From positions 1 to 32,079 of the forward strand of contig CADEER010000041.1 of NCBI GenBank assembly GCA_902826395.1: 32,079 nt of DNA. Reading direction: 5' to 3'. Positions within the stretch are counted from its first letter, which is position 1; each line of letters starts with the position of its first letter. This DNA is from an uncultured bacterium (GTDB taxonomy: Bacteria; Desulfobacterota; Binatia; HRBIN30; CADEER01). The notes under the pieces were generated by a model. The model ran no database searches and was not told the DNA's origin. It saw only the letters and a program-made list of their open reading frames with translations. Below are positions 23,971-31,982 of this stretch, in pieces. The position numbers were made by a program, and so were the translations under genes.

Positions 23971-25233
23971 GTGACGACGCAGCCGTCGGGTGTCGTGCGG
24001 ATGGTGCGGGCGCTGCGGCTCGAACGCGCCTTCCAGGCGCTGCGACACCGCAGCTACAGGCTCTATTTCTGGGCCTTCCTCGCCAACCAGATGGGGTTCT
24101 GGCTGGCAAATCTGGCGCTGCAGGGGGTGATGGTCGGCCTGACCGACAACGACCCGTCGTGGGTGGGCCGCTTGTTCTTCGCGCTGTTCTCGCCTTCGCT
24201 GCTGTTCGCGCCGCTCGCTGGTGTCGCTGCCGACCGCGTCGACCGGCGCCGCATGTTGATCGGCTGCTATCTCGCCATCGCGGCGGTGAGCGCCGTGCTG
24301 GCGCTGCTGGCCGGCGGCGACTTCTTGCGGCCGTGGTCGACCATGGTGCTGGCTTTCTTGTGCGGGACGGCGTTTTCGTTTGCCGGTCCGGCATCGAGCG
24401 CGGTGGTTGCCAACATCGTCGAGCCGGACGATCTGGCGAGCGCCATCTCGGTGCAATCGACGGCCAACAATCTCACGCGCGTCCTCGGCCCGACGCTCGC
24501 GGCGCCGATGATCGCCACCGGCCACTACGCAGCGTCGTTCATCATCTTCTCGGTGGCGAGCCTGGTCGCGGCGGGGTTCGTCTACGCGATCGACGTCCCG
24601 GACTACGAGCGCGAAGCCGACGTCGTCAGTGTCTGGGATCGCTTCCGCACCGGTTTCACGCACGCCGCCGAGCGCTATCCGGCGATGCAGGCGCTGCTGA
24701 CCGCGTCGGTGTTGTCGGTCTTCGGCGTCGCGCACACCGCGCTGATACCCAGCTTCGCCGAGGAGGCGCTCGGCAGTCGCGAGGCGTTCCCACTCATATT
24801 CGCCAGCACGGGAGTCGGCGCGACGATCGGCGCACTGGCGACCGGTATCGAGGGGCGGCCGCAGTTGCGGCGCTCGACGCTGCGACTCTTCTTCTACGGC
24901 CTCGCGTTGATCGGCTTCGCGCTGTCGCCGAATCTGCCGTGGGCGCTGGCGGCCGAAGCGACGGTCGGCTTCTTCTACTTCTCGGTGATGACCAGTCTGC
25001 AGACGCTGATTCAGGAGGTCGTCGACGACGACAAGCGCGGTCGCGTCATGAGCCTCTTCTTCGTCGCCTGGGGCGGACTCTTTCCTCTCGGCGCGCTGCT
25101 GCTCGGCGAGATCGCGAAAAACGTCGGCGTCGCGACGGCAGTGACCGGGGCGGGGGCGGTGTGTGCGGTGTACGGCGCGGTGGCGACATTTATCAGGGGT
25201 CAGGGGCCAGGGGTCGGGGATCAGGGGAGGTGA
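23971..25233 (+). CDS. MFS transporter, EntS/MFS_3-like
   Basis: A 420-residue inner-membrane protein with about 12 hydrophobic segments. The start region LRHRSYRLYFWAFLANQMGFW and GVAADRVDRRRMLIG (motif A loop) fit the MFS_3 group, which includes the enterobactin exporter EntS and macrolide exporters. DDDKRGRVMSLFFVAWGG near the C-terminus matches the second motif A. The substrate is unknown. GTG 23971 follows GGAAG by six bases; ATG 24001 is an alternative. The last 13 residues (IRGQGPGVGDQGR) are encoded by the G-rich arm of an intergenic palindrome, so the native stop has probably been displaced. Confidence 0.88.
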   Translation: MTTQPSGVVRMVRALRLERAFQALRHRSYRLYFWAFLANQMGFWLANLALQGVMVGLTDNDPSWVGRLFFALFSPSLLFAPLAGVAADRVDRRRMLIGCYLAIAAVSAVLALLAGGDFLRPWSTMVLAFLCGTAFSFAGPASSAVVANIVEPDDLASAISVQSTANNLTRVLGPTLAAPMIATGHYAASFIIFSVASLVAAGFVYAIDVPDYEREADVVSVWDRFRTGFTHAAERYPAMQALLTASVLSVFGVAHTALIPSFAEEALGSREAFPLIFASTGVGATIGALATGIEGRPQLRRSTLRLFFYGLALIGFALSPNLPWALAAEATVGFFYFSVMTSLQTLIQEVVDDDKRGRVMSLFFVAWGGLFPLGALLLGEIAKNVGVATAVTGAGAVCAVYGAVATFIRGQGPGVGDQGR

Positions 25234-25327
25234 GCTCTCGCCTGCGGCTCGAGCTTCATTGATAACGTGATTTGCCGCAGGCGAATCACCACCTTCCCTG
25301 GCCCCCGGACCCTGGCCCCTGACCCCT
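25193..25327. repeat. TCAGGGG-unit palindrome overlapping the end of a gene
   Basis: The left arm 25193-25230 is five heptamers (TCAGGGG, TCAGGGG, CCAGGGG, TCGGGGA, TCAGGGG). The right arm 25292-25327 is the complement with minor differences. The loop contains its own perfect 11-base inverted repeat (TCGCCTGCGGC at 25238, complement at 25274-25284). The left arm lies inside the MFS coding region; the right arm ends 22 bases before the aldehyde-dehydrogenase ATG. Confidence 0.92.
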
Positions 25328-25349
25328 CTTTCAGTTACTGATCAACGCC

Positions 25350-26819
25350 ATGTCACTGACGGGAATCGAAGAACGCATGCTCATCGACGGCCAACTGGTG
25401 AAAGCCAGCAGCGGCCGTCTGTACGACAACATCAACCCCGCGACCGAAGAGGTCATCGGGCAGGTCGCCGACGCATCTCCCGGCGACATGGATCGCGCCA
25501 TCGCGGCGGCGCGGCGCGCCTTCGACGAGACGAGTTGGTCGACCGATCTCGCGTTTCGCAAGAAGTGCCTCGAGCAGTTGCAGACGGCCCTCGCGGCCGA
25601 GCGCGAGACCCTGCGGCCGCAGATCATCGCCGAGGTGGGCGCACCGCTGGCGCTGACCTACGCGGTGCAGCAGGACACCTGCATCAACGACATGAGCTGG
25701 GACATCGGTGTCGCCGCCGACTTCGAATGGGAGCGCGATCTGCCGGTCAGCGACTTCTTCGGCATCAAGAGTCGCAAGAAGGTGGTGCACGAGCCGGTGG
25801 GAGTCGTCGCGGCGATCACGCCGTGGAACTTTCCGTTCATGCTCAACGTCTCGAAGATCGTGCCGGCGCTGATGGCGGGCAACACGGTGGTCCTCAAGCC
25901 GGCGCCCGACACGCCTTGGTCGGCGACGTTCATCGGCAAGCTGGCGGCCGAGAAGACCGACCTGCCGCCCGGCGTGCTCAACATCGTGACCGCGCAGCAT
26001 CCGGCCGAAGTGGGCGACGTGCTCACCGGCGATCCGCGCGTCGACATGGTGAGCTTCACCGGCTCGACCGCGGTCGGCAAGCACATCGCGCGGCGCGGCG
26101 CCGATACCGTGAAGCGGATCTTCCTCGAGCTCGGCGGCAAGTCGGCGAGCATCGTGCTCGACGATGCCGATCTCGGCGCGGCGCTGGCCGGCGCGGTGAT
26201 GGGCGTTTGCACGCACGCAGGGCAGGGCTGTGCGATTCCGACCCGCCTGTTGCTGCCGCGCTCGCGCTACGCGGAGTGCCTCGAGATTCTCGCCGATTCG
26301 ATGCGCAAGACGAAGTACGGCGATCCGACCAACATCGAGAATCTGATGGGGCCGCTGGTCAACGCGCGCCAGCGCGAACGGGTTCTCGGCTACATCGAGA
26401 AGGGCAAGGCGGAGGGCGCGCGGCTGTTGGTCGGCGGCGGCCGGCCGAAGCACCTCGAGAAGGGGTACTTCGTCGAGCCGACGCTGTTTGCCGACGTCGA
26501 TCCGCACGCGACGATCGCCCAGGAGGAGATATTCGGGCCGGTGTTGGCTGTCATTCCCTTCGAGGACGACGACGACGCGGTGCGCATCGCCAACGACTCG
26601 CGCTACGGCCTGTCGGGAGCGGTGAGCAGCGGCTCGCTCGACCGCGCCATGGCGGTGGCGCGACGCATCCGCACCGGCACCATGTCGGTGAACGGCGGCA
26701 TGTGGTTCGGCGCCGACACGCCGTTCGGCGGATACAAGGAGAGCGGAATCGGGCGCGAGCATGGGCTCGAGGGATTCCGCGAGTATCTGCAGACCAAGGC
26801 GATCGCGTATCCCGTCTAA
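25350..26819 (+). CDS. NAD(P)-dependent aldehyde dehydrogenase
   Basis: A 489-residue ALDH-superfamily enzyme oxidising an aldehyde to an acid. Key residues are all present: Asn160 in ITPWNFPF, Lys183 in VVLKPAPDTP, the cofactor motif FTGSTAVGK (236-244), Glu260 in FLELGGKS and the catalytic Cys294 in HAGQGCAIPTR. EIFGPVLAVIPF and GGYKESGIGREHG are typical C-terminal signs. Its substrate is unknown; together with the P450 and acyl-CoA synthetase it could complete alcohol-aldehyde-acid-CoA conversion, but it is 16 kb from the P450. Met10 is a second possible start. Confidence 0.94.
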   Translation: MSLTGIEERMLIDGQLVKASSGRLYDNINPATEEVIGQVADASPGDMDRAIAAARRAFDETSWSTDLAFRKKCLEQLQTALAAERETLRPQIIAEVGAPLALTYAVQQDTCINDMSWDIGVAADFEWERDLPVSDFFGIKSRKKVVHEPVGVVAAITPWNFPFMLNVSKIVPALMAGNTVVLKPAPDTPWSATFIGKLAAEKTDLPPGVLNIVTAQHPAEVGDVLTGDPRVDMVSFTGSTAVGKHIARRGADTVKRIFLELGGKSASIVLDDADLGAALAGAVMGVCTHAGQGCAIPTRLLLPRSRYAECLEILADSMRKTKYGDPTNIENLMGPLVNARQRERVLGYIEKGKAEGARLLVGGGRPKHLEKGYFVEPTLFADVDPHATIAQEEIFGPVLAVIPFEDDDDAVRIANDSRYGLSGAVSSGSLDRAMAVARRIRTGTMSVNGGMWFGADTPFGGYKESGIGREHGLEGFREYLQTKAIAYPV

Positions 26820-26823
26820 AATG

Positions 26824-26856
26824 AATTCACCACGGAGACACAGAGGCACAGAGAGA
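26824..26856 (+). repeat. CACAGAGG-unit single arm after a stop codon
   Basis: ATTCACCACGGAGA is followed by CACAGAGG and CACAGAGAG units. Like the arm at 20936, it follows a stop codon by about five bases and lacks a complementary partner. Confidence 0.85.
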
Positions 26857-26919
26857 GCGCGGATGGCGCGAGTCGATCGCTCGCAGCGAACCAAGTTGTG
26901 ACTATGGGGAATTTTCTCT

Positions 26920-26950
26920 CCCGCCCCTCGCCCCCCGCCCCTCGCCCCTG
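26920..26950 (-). repeat. CCCCTCG heptamer array, single C-rich arm before a start codon
   Basis: Units CCCCTCG, CCCCCCG, CCCCTCG and CCCCTGA end three bases before the ATG of the DUF1820 gene. No ribosome site is visible. It is the third case in this window of a C-rich heptamer array ending within about 20 bases of a start codon. Confidence 0.78.
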
Positions 26951-26953
26951 AAA

Positions 26954-27286
26954 ATGGCAGCGAAGCCACTTTATCGGGTCAAGTTTCGGGCCGAGGAGAA
27001 GATCTTCGAGCTGTACGCGCGCCATGTCGGGCAGGGTGAGATCTTCGGCTTCATCGAAATCTCGCAACTGGTGTGGGGCAAGAAGTCGACGGTAATCATC
27101 GACCCGACCGAGGGCGAGCTGCGGCACGAGTTCGCCGGCGTCACACGTTTCCAGGTGCCGCTGCACGCGGTGATCCGCATCGACGAGGTTGAGAAGAGCG
27201 GCAGCCCGAAGGTGATCTCGATGCCGAGCGGCAGCAAGCCGTCGCCGTCGCCGATCTACACACCCGGGCCGAAGGGAAAGTCATGA
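26954..27286 (+). CDS. DUF1820-family protein
   Basis: A 110-residue soluble protein of unknown function. The text KPLYRVKFRAEEKIFELYAR, GFIEISQLVWGKKSTVIIDP and IPLHAVIRIDEVEK-like VPLHAVIRIDEVEKSG is a close fit to the DUF1820 family, which is common in gammaproteobacteria and some deltaproteobacteria. The C-terminal 20 residues are a Pro/Ser/Lys-rich tail. The stop overlaps the next gene's start (ATGA), suggesting co-translation with a lipoprotein hydrolase. Confidence 0.88.
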   Translation: MAAKPLYRVKFRAEEKIFELYARHVGQGEIFGFIEISQLVWGKKSTVIIDPTEGELRHEFAGVTRFQVPLHAVIRIDEVEKSGSPKVISMPSGSKPSPSPIYTPGPKGKS

Positions 27287-28257
27287 AGTCGAACCCAAGA
27301 GGAATCGCGCGGCTTTGGGCGGCGTCGTTGATCGCCGCCTGTGCCCTTCTGATTGCCTGCGGCAGCGACGACGACGCGTCGAATCTGCCGAGCGAGACGG
27401 GTCTCGCCGACGTGTTGACCGACAGCGCGACGTTCGTCGATACGTCGCGCCCCACCAGGCCGAACGGCAGCTTTGCCGGCGCGCCTCAGCGGACGTTGGT
27501 CACCCGTCTGTGGCTGGCGGAGACGGCGCTCGACCGGCCCGCCTGCGACGGCGAGCGCTGTGGGCTGGTCGTACTGGCGCACGGTTTCGGCGGCAGCACG
27601 GCTCGCTTCGACGCTATCGCCCGCCGGCTGGCGGCGGCCGGTTACATCGTCGCTGCGCCCGCCTTTCCGCTGACCAACGAAAACGCCCCCGGTGGCCACT
27701 TCACTGCGTTCGGCGACGTGGTCTCGCAACCGGCCGACGTGTCGTTCGTCATCGACGAGGTCCTCGCCCTCGACGCCGATCCCTCGTCGATCCTCCATGA
27801 TCGCATCGACGAGCGGCACATCGCCGTGCTCGGCCACTCGCTGGGCGGTGCGACGGCGGTCGCGGCGACGCGCAGCGACTGCTGTCGCGACGACCGCATC
27901 GGCGCCGTCGCCCTGCTGGCGCCGGCCTCTTTCATCGTCGCCGGAACGTTCGGCGGACCGGTGGCGACAGCCGGGCCGCCGACGCTGACGATCGTTGGCA
28001 CCGAAGACCCGCTGGTGACACCGGCCAGCGTGGCGAGCTTCGTTACGACGATCGAGCCGCCGAAAGCCTACGTCGAGCTGCAGGGCGGCGATCACGTCTT
28101 CATCATCGAGGCGACCGACGCCCACCTCGACCCGCTGCTCGAGCGTACCGCGGCAATGACGGTGGCGTTTCTAGACCAGAGCTTCGCCGGTGCCGACGAC
28201 GTCGAGCGCGTCGCCGCCGACCTGCGCTCCGAAGGCCACACGGTCGACTTGGACTGA
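27283..28257 (+). CDS. Alpha/beta-hydrolase lipoprotein (PAF-acetylhydrolase/chlorophyllase-like)
   Basis: A 324-residue exported lipoprotein. The signal peptide ends in LIAC with the lipidated Cys26, followed by GSDDD; Asp is not at +2, so outer-membrane sorting is likely if Lol rules apply. The hydrolase core has LAHGFGG (about 98-104), nucleophile Ser186 in LGHSLGG, Asp242 in VGTEDPLVTP and His271 in GGDHVF. It probably cleaves esters or lipids at the cell envelope. The ATG overlaps the DUF1820 stop. It ends three bases before a composite CGTACN element. Confidence 0.87.
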   Translation: MKSNPRGIARLWAASLIAACALLIACGSDDDASNLPSETGLADVLTDSATFVDTSRPTRPNGSFAGAPQRTLVTRLWLAETALDRPACDGERCGLVVLAHGFGGSTARFDAIARRLAAAGYIVAAPAFPLTNENAPGGHFTAFGDVVSQPADVSFVIDEVLALDADPSSILHDRIDERHIAVLGHSLGGATAVAATRSDCCRDDRIGAVALLAPASFIVAGTFGGPVATAGPPTLTIVGTEDPLVTPASVASFVTTIEPPKAYVELQGGDHVFIIEATDAHLDPLLERTAAMTVAFLDQSFAGADDVERVAADLRSEGHTVDLD

Positions 28258-28259
28258 CT

Positions 28260-28420
28260 CTCCCCCTCCTTGGGAGATTGTCGGTTTTCTCCCGTACTCG
28301 TACCCGTACTCGTACACGGAGTTTCCAGAATTCGGGCATTGATCGTGTACGGGTACGCGTACGAGTACGTGTACGGTCAGGGATCTTTCTTTTCCGACAG
28401 TCTCTTGGCAAGGAGGGGGA
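28260..28420 (+). repeat. CGTACN-unit composite element, copy B3, with inverted loop
   Basis: The core is 28276-28402 with ends GATTGTCGG and CCGACAGTC and the same asymmetric end sequences as B2 (TTTTCTCCCG left, GGTCA...TTTTCC right). The conserved loop (28318-28345) reads GGAGTTTCC...GGGCATTGATCG on the plus strand, the reverse of its orientation in B2 and B1 relative to the ends. The outer arms are CTCCCCCTCCTTG and CAAGGAGGGGGA instead of the GTCATTCCGGCG type. Confidence 0.92.
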
Positions 28421-28439
28421 ATTCCGGCAAGTGCGTCCT

Positions 28440-29672
28440 ATGTCAACTGCCGCAAGGGCGACGCCAGCCGCGCTCGAGTACTACGAGCCGTGGCGCATGC
28501 GGGCGCTCGGCTTGTTGGCGTTGCTCATCCTGATGCCGGTGACACTGCCGGTGCCGATCCTGCGCGAGCTGGTGCACGAGCGGTTCGGGGTGTCGGAGGC
28601 GCTCACCTCGCTGTTCATGTCGATCAACATGATCGGCGCCTTCATCGCCGCGCCGCTCGCCGGCATTCTCGCCGACCGCTTCGGGAAGCGCCGCGAGCTG
28701 ATCGTCGGCGCGCTGCTGGTCGACGGGTTCTGCTTCATCGCCCTGCCGCTGGTCGGCGACTTCTCGGTGTTCATGGCGGTGCGCTTCGTCGAGGGGTGCG
28801 CGCACATCCTGGCGCTGTCGCTGTTGATGGCGCTGGCGGCGACGAGCCAGAGCGACGACAAGCGGGGCCGCGCCATGGGGTTGGTCGGCGCCGGCCTGCT
28901 GCTCGGTGTCGCGCTCGGGGCGCCGCTCGGCGGCGCTCTCGGCAACGGCAGCATCGTGCGGCCGCTGCACACCGGCGCCGGCCTCCTGTTCCTCGCGGCC
29001 GGCCTGGCGGCGGCGTGGCTGCGCGAGACCGGCCGCGAGCGCGAACGACCGGGGTTCGCGGAGATCGTCGCGACGGTGATGGCCCATCGCCGCGTGCTGG
29101 TGCCGCTCGCCTTCGCGTTCGCGGATCGCTTCACCGTCGGCTTCTACACGACGACCCTGTCGCTCTACTTGACCCGCGTGCACGAGGCTACGCCGGGGCA
29201 GATCGGAGCGCTGATCGCGGTGTTCATGCTTCCGTTCGCGCTCTTGTCATATCCCTTCGGCCGATTCGCCGAGCGCTACTCGCTGTCGCTGATGCTGTGC
29301 GGCGGCAGCGCACTGTACGGCATCGGCACCGCGTTCGTCGGCTTCTCTTCGATCCCGGTTCTGTTCGTGTTGATGCCGGTGATCGGTGTGACGGCGGCGG
29401 TGATGTTCGTGCCGACGATGCTGATGACGACCGATCTGGTGCCCGAGTCGGTGCGCACGACGGCGCTCGGCGCCTTCAACGCCGCGGGCTCGCTCGGCTT
29501 CATCATTGGCCCGCTCACCGGCGGCATCGTCAGCCAGGTCGTCGCCGACTCACACGGCTGGCTCGCCGGCTACCGAGCAGCCTTCGTCGTCGCCGGGATC
29601 TCGGAGCTTCTCTGTGTCGCCGTTGCGATCCCGTTCCTGCTGCGCCTGCGAGCCCGCGGCCTGACGACGTAG
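28440..29672 (+). CDS. MFS transporter (drug/sugar efflux type)
   Basis: A 410-residue inner-membrane protein with about 12 hydrophobic segments. Motif A is GILADRFGKRRELIVG (near residue 72). FVEGCAHILALSLLMALAATS and SDDKRGRAMGLVGAGLLLGV are typical. TTDLVPESVRTTALGAFNAAGSLGFIIGPLTGG is the second-half signature. The direction of transport and substrate are unknown. ATG 28440 is the best start by protein content; GTG 28431 is closer to AGGAGGGG (28411-28418), which belongs to the outer arm of the repeat element, so the mobile element may supply the ribosome site. Confidence 0.88.
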   Translation: MSTAARATPAALEYYEPWRMRALGLLALLILMPVTLPVPILRELVHERFGVSEALTSLFMSINMIGAFIAAPLAGILADRFGKRRELIVGALLVDGFCFIALPLVGDFSVFMAVRFVEGCAHILALSLLMALAATSQSDDKRGRAMGLVGAGLLLGVALGAPLGGALGNGSIVRPLHTGAGLLFLAAGLAAAWLRETGRERERPGFAEIVATVMAHRRVLVPLAFAFADRFTVGFYTTTLSLYLTRVHEATPGQIGALIAVFMLPFALLSYPFGRFAERYSLSLMLCGGSALYGIGTAFVGFSSIPVLFVLMPVIGVTAAVMFVPTMLMTTDLVPESVRTTALGAFNAAGSLGFIIGPLTGGIVSQVVADSHGWLAGYRAAFVVAGISELLCVAVAIPFLLRLRARGLTT

Positions 29673-29696
29673 CGAGCGAAGTACAGGCTGAGAAGC

Positions 29697-29722
29697 ATTC
29701 AACCCGCGAAGGTACGAAGGCG
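29697..29722 (+). repeat. CGAAGGTA-type octamer remnant, single arm
   Basis: ATTCAACCCG is followed by CGAAGGTA and CGAAGGCG units, 24 bases after the MFS stop. It resembles the purine-rich left arms with a TTCAAC/TTCACC head elsewhere in the window. It is short, so this is a weaker call. Confidence 0.5.
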
Positions 29723-29751
29723 GCGCTGGATCTCTGGCCAGCGCTGCGCGG

Positions 29752-30186
29752 CTATTTCTCCGGTGCGGGCGATGATTCCGGCGATACGTGCGGCTGCACC
29801 AGCTCGACCGTGCGCCGCGCGCCGTCGCGTGCCTGCACCGCGTCGTCGCGCGTGTAGAATCCGGATGGCGTGAGGTCCTCCGCGCCGTAGAAAGCCAACT
29901 CCCGATCGCGGCGCAGCTGGCGCGAGATTTCGGCGAGACCCTGCAAGTGAGGCGACAGCGACTCGGGCAGGCGCTCGCGCTCGGCGAGAAGCACGCCCGA
30001 CACGTCATGGATGCGAGGCGGGTCGATGCCTGCCGTGCGCAACAAGGCTTTCAGCGCCAGTTCGACGATTTCCTGCGACTCGCGGACCACGTCTGCCCAG
30101 CTCTCGGCGGCAAACAGTACGTCGACCGCGCGCAGGCGGATCGCCGCCCGATGAATGTAGTCGCGCGCCAGCTCGGGGCTGTGCAT
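29752..30186 (-). CDS. HEPN-domain protein (toxin-like partner of a MNT antitoxin)
   Basis: A 144-residue, mostly helical protein of the HEPN (PF05168-like) type: YIHRAAIRLRAVDVLF, VVRESQEIVELALKALLRTAG and PPRIHDVSGVL are the usual helices and loop, with GAEDLTPSGFYTRDDAVQAR at the C-terminus. The classic RNase motif R-x4-6-H is not evident; the matching place reads RRDRELAFYG, without His. So it could be a non-ribonucleolytic member, or a toxin silenced by other means. It begins one base after the stop of the RHH-nucleotidyltransferase gene, the standard MNT-HEPN order (antitoxin first). Confidence 0.82.
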   Translation of the reverse strand: MHSPELARDYIHRAAIRLRAVDVLFAAESWADVVRESQEIVELALKALLRTAGIDPPRIHDVSGVLLAERERLPESLSPHLQGLAEISRQLRRDRELAFYGAEDLTPSGFYTRDDAVQARDGARRTVELVQPHVSPESSPAPEK

Positions 30187-30187
30187 C

Positions 30188-30757
30188 TCAGGCCGCCTCC
30201 ACCCAGTACGGCTGTCCGTGGATCTCGCGCCGCACGATTTCTCCAGCGACGATGCGGCGGCGGATCTCCACCAGTCGCCGCGCCAGCGACAGGTCGCGGT
30301 CGTAGAGCACCACACCTTCGACGGCCGCCTCCGCCCACAGGCCGGAGATCCGCATGCCCGACTCCGGCAGGCGCACGAAGTGCGCCTGCACGGGGCGAGA
30401 TTCCCAATCGAGGGGCTCGGCTTCCCACTGCCTGTACAGCGATCGCGTGATCGCGATCGCACCGTCGACGACGATCAGGACGTCGACGTCCGAACCGTCG
30501 GCCAGTTGATCGCGCGCCCAGGAGCCAAACACCACCACGCCGTTCAACTGTTCGCCGCACAGCGCCGTCGCGCGGCCGACGATCTTGGCCGCCGGCCCGG
30601 TGATGCCCTGCGCCGCCAGGCGACGTGTGCAGTACTCGTTGAGCGACAGCCCCGAGCGAGACGCATCGTCGCGCAGCAGACCGTGCAGGGCCGGGTCGAG
30701 GCGCAGCACGAATCTGCCCGACGGAGCTCCCTTCGACCTCTGTTTGGTATCACTCAC
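30188..30757 (-). CDS. RHH-domain fused to minimal nucleotidyltransferase (MNT antitoxin-like)
   Basis: A 189-residue protein with two parts. Residues 14-50 (RFVLRLDPALHGLLRDDASR and following LSLNEYCTRRLAAQG) match an Arc/HicB-type ribbon-helix-helix DNA-binding domain. Residues 70-115 form a minimal polymerase-beta nucleotidyltransferase: GSWARDQLADGSDVDVLIVV has the GS motif and the DxD pair. Known MNT antitoxins AMPylate HEPN toxins. The fused RHH would allow self-regulation, which most MNT-HEPN pairs lack; this is inference. The start is GTG 30757. A direct repeat GTATCA (30747 and 30769) straddles the start. Confidence 0.85.
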   Translation of the reverse strand: MSDTKQRSKGAPSGRFVLRLDPALHGLLRDDASRSGLSLNEYCTRRLAAQGITGPAAKIVGRATALCGEQLNGVVVFGSWARDQLADGSDVDVLIVVDGAIAITRSLYRQWEAEPLDWESRPVQAHFVRLPESGMRISGLWAEAAVEGVVLYDRDLSLARRLVEIRRRIVAGEIVRREIHGQPYWVEAA

Positions 30758-30774
30758 GGCATCACGTAGTATCA
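30747..30774 (-). promoter_or_regulatory. Candidate RHH operator (GTATCA direct repeats)
   Basis: GTATCA occurs at 30747-30752 and 30769-30774, 22 bases apart, or about two helical turns, around the GTG start of the RHH-nucleotidyltransferase gene. A further ATCA lies between them at 30761. RHH repressors often bind such repeats. No test supports the site. Confidence 0.3.
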
Positions 30775-31068
30775 GTCAAATCTGATGTAGTCAAAGGCAG
30801 TTAGCGAAGCGCGCGACCAGGGGATTGAGGGTGCCTTCACGAACAGGGGCGACAGGATCGCGCATGCTCCGACGGCCGGGTCGGGGCGGATGTCGAGGGA
30901 GCTGGGCGATGGTGGCTTCGGGGCGAGCATGCGCGGTGTGTTCGCCGCGATGGGGAATCGGCAGTCGCGAGGCGAGGCCCCGTGAACGGTGAACCGTGGG
31001 ATGGGATCGTTCAGAAGGGGCTCGCGTAGGAACCTGGACTATCTTTATTGAGTGCGTGAGAACGGCGC
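30775..31068. other. Non-coding gap without recognised features
   Basis: About 290 bases between the RHH-nucleotidyltransferase start and the second LLM gene. I see no convincing gene on either strand: a minus-strand frame of about 57 codons (starting near 30915) has no recognisable content. It is one of the few gaps here that lacks a short-unit repeat, except for a partial CGGGG-type texture. The promoters of both divergent genes should lie here. Confidence 0.5.
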
Positions 31069-31962
31069 ATGCGTTTCTCGGTCGAGCTGCCGACGCAGCG
31101 GGTCGATGCCGGCGACGAGTTCGTCAGCGCCGCCGCGGTGGCGGAGATTGCCCGCGCCGCCGAGGCGGCGGGGTTCGATGCGTGCTTCGTCACCGATCAT
31201 CCGTTTCCCGGCACGGCGTGGCTCGCTGCCGGCGGGCATCACACGCTGGATCCGTTCGTCGCGCTGTCGTTCGCCGCCGCGGCGACGACGCGCCTGCGCC
31301 TGCAGACTCACATATTGGTGCTGCCGTACCGCAACCCGTTCCTGGTCGCCAAGGCGGCGGCCAGTCTCGACGTCCTCTCCGGCGGCCGCCTGATCCTCGG
31401 CGTTGCCGCCGGCTATCTGGAGGCGGAGTTCGCCGCCCTCGGTGCCGACTACGAATCGCGCGACGATCTGGCGGACGAGGCGATCGGTGCGATGAAGCGC
31501 GCCTGGGGCGGCGACGAAGTGATCATGGACGGCGCGAGCTTTCGCGCCGCCGGCAACACGATGCTGCCGCGTCCGGCGCAGCGGCCGCATCCGCCGGTGT
31601 GGATTGGTGGCAACAGCAAGCGCGCCATCCGCCGCGCCGTCGAACTGGCGGACGGGTGGGTGCCGTTTCCCAATCCGCCGCACTTGGCCAAGCACTCGAA
31701 GACGGCGGTGCTGGTCTCGGCGAACGACCTTGCGCAGCGCATCGACTATGCACGCGAACACGCGGCGCAGGTCGGTCGCAGTGAGCCGCTCGAGATCTGC
31801 TATGCGCTGCGAGCGCGCCGACCAGACGCGGTGCTGGAAGAGATTGCCGAGCTTGCCGCCCTCGGCGTCGGTTGGCTCACCGTCGGCGTGCGCGGCGCGA
31901 CGCGCCGCGAGTACTGCGAGGCGCTGTTGCGCTTCGGCGAAGAGGTGATCGCGCTTCAGTAG
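31069..31962 (+). CDS. LLM-class (luciferase-like, F420-type) oxidoreductase
   Basis: A 297-residue TIM-barrel oxidoreductase. MRFSVELPTQRVDAGDEFVS leads, followed by GFDACFVTDHPFP, LRLQTHILVLPYRNPFLVAK, LSGGRLILGVAAGYLEAEF and HPPVWIGGNSKRAIRRAV, all family segments. It resembles the TIGR03619-type F420-dependent enzymes more than the LLM protein at 9.2 kb; the two are distinct paralogs. The substrate is unknown. ATG 31069 is preceded only by weak purines (GAGAACGG). Confidence 0.9.
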   Translation: MRFSVELPTQRVDAGDEFVSAAAVAEIARAAEAAGFDACFVTDHPFPGTAWLAAGGHHTLDPFVALSFAAAATTRLRLQTHILVLPYRNPFLVAKAAASLDVLSGGRLILGVAAGYLEAEFAALGADYESRDDLADEAIGAMKRAWGGDEVIMDGASFRAAGNTMLPRPAQRPHPPVWIGGNSKRAIRRAVELADGWVPFPNPPHLAKHSKTAVLVSANDLAQRIDYAREHAAQVGRSEPLEICYALRARRPDAVLEEIAELAALGVGWLTVGVRGATRREYCEALLRFGEEVIALQ

Positions 31963-31982
31963 TGAGTGGTTGTCCGCGTGCG

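Noticed and set aside
28278..28439. Arg-Thr/Arg-Val repeat protein extending the second MFS gene upstream
   Set aside because: The reading frame only stays open because six-base units contain no stops; the content is repeat, not protein.
30775..31068. Small gene or degraded gene before the second LLM oxidoreductase
   Set aside because: The only frame is about 57 codons on the minus strand, has no ribosome site and no recognisable motif.
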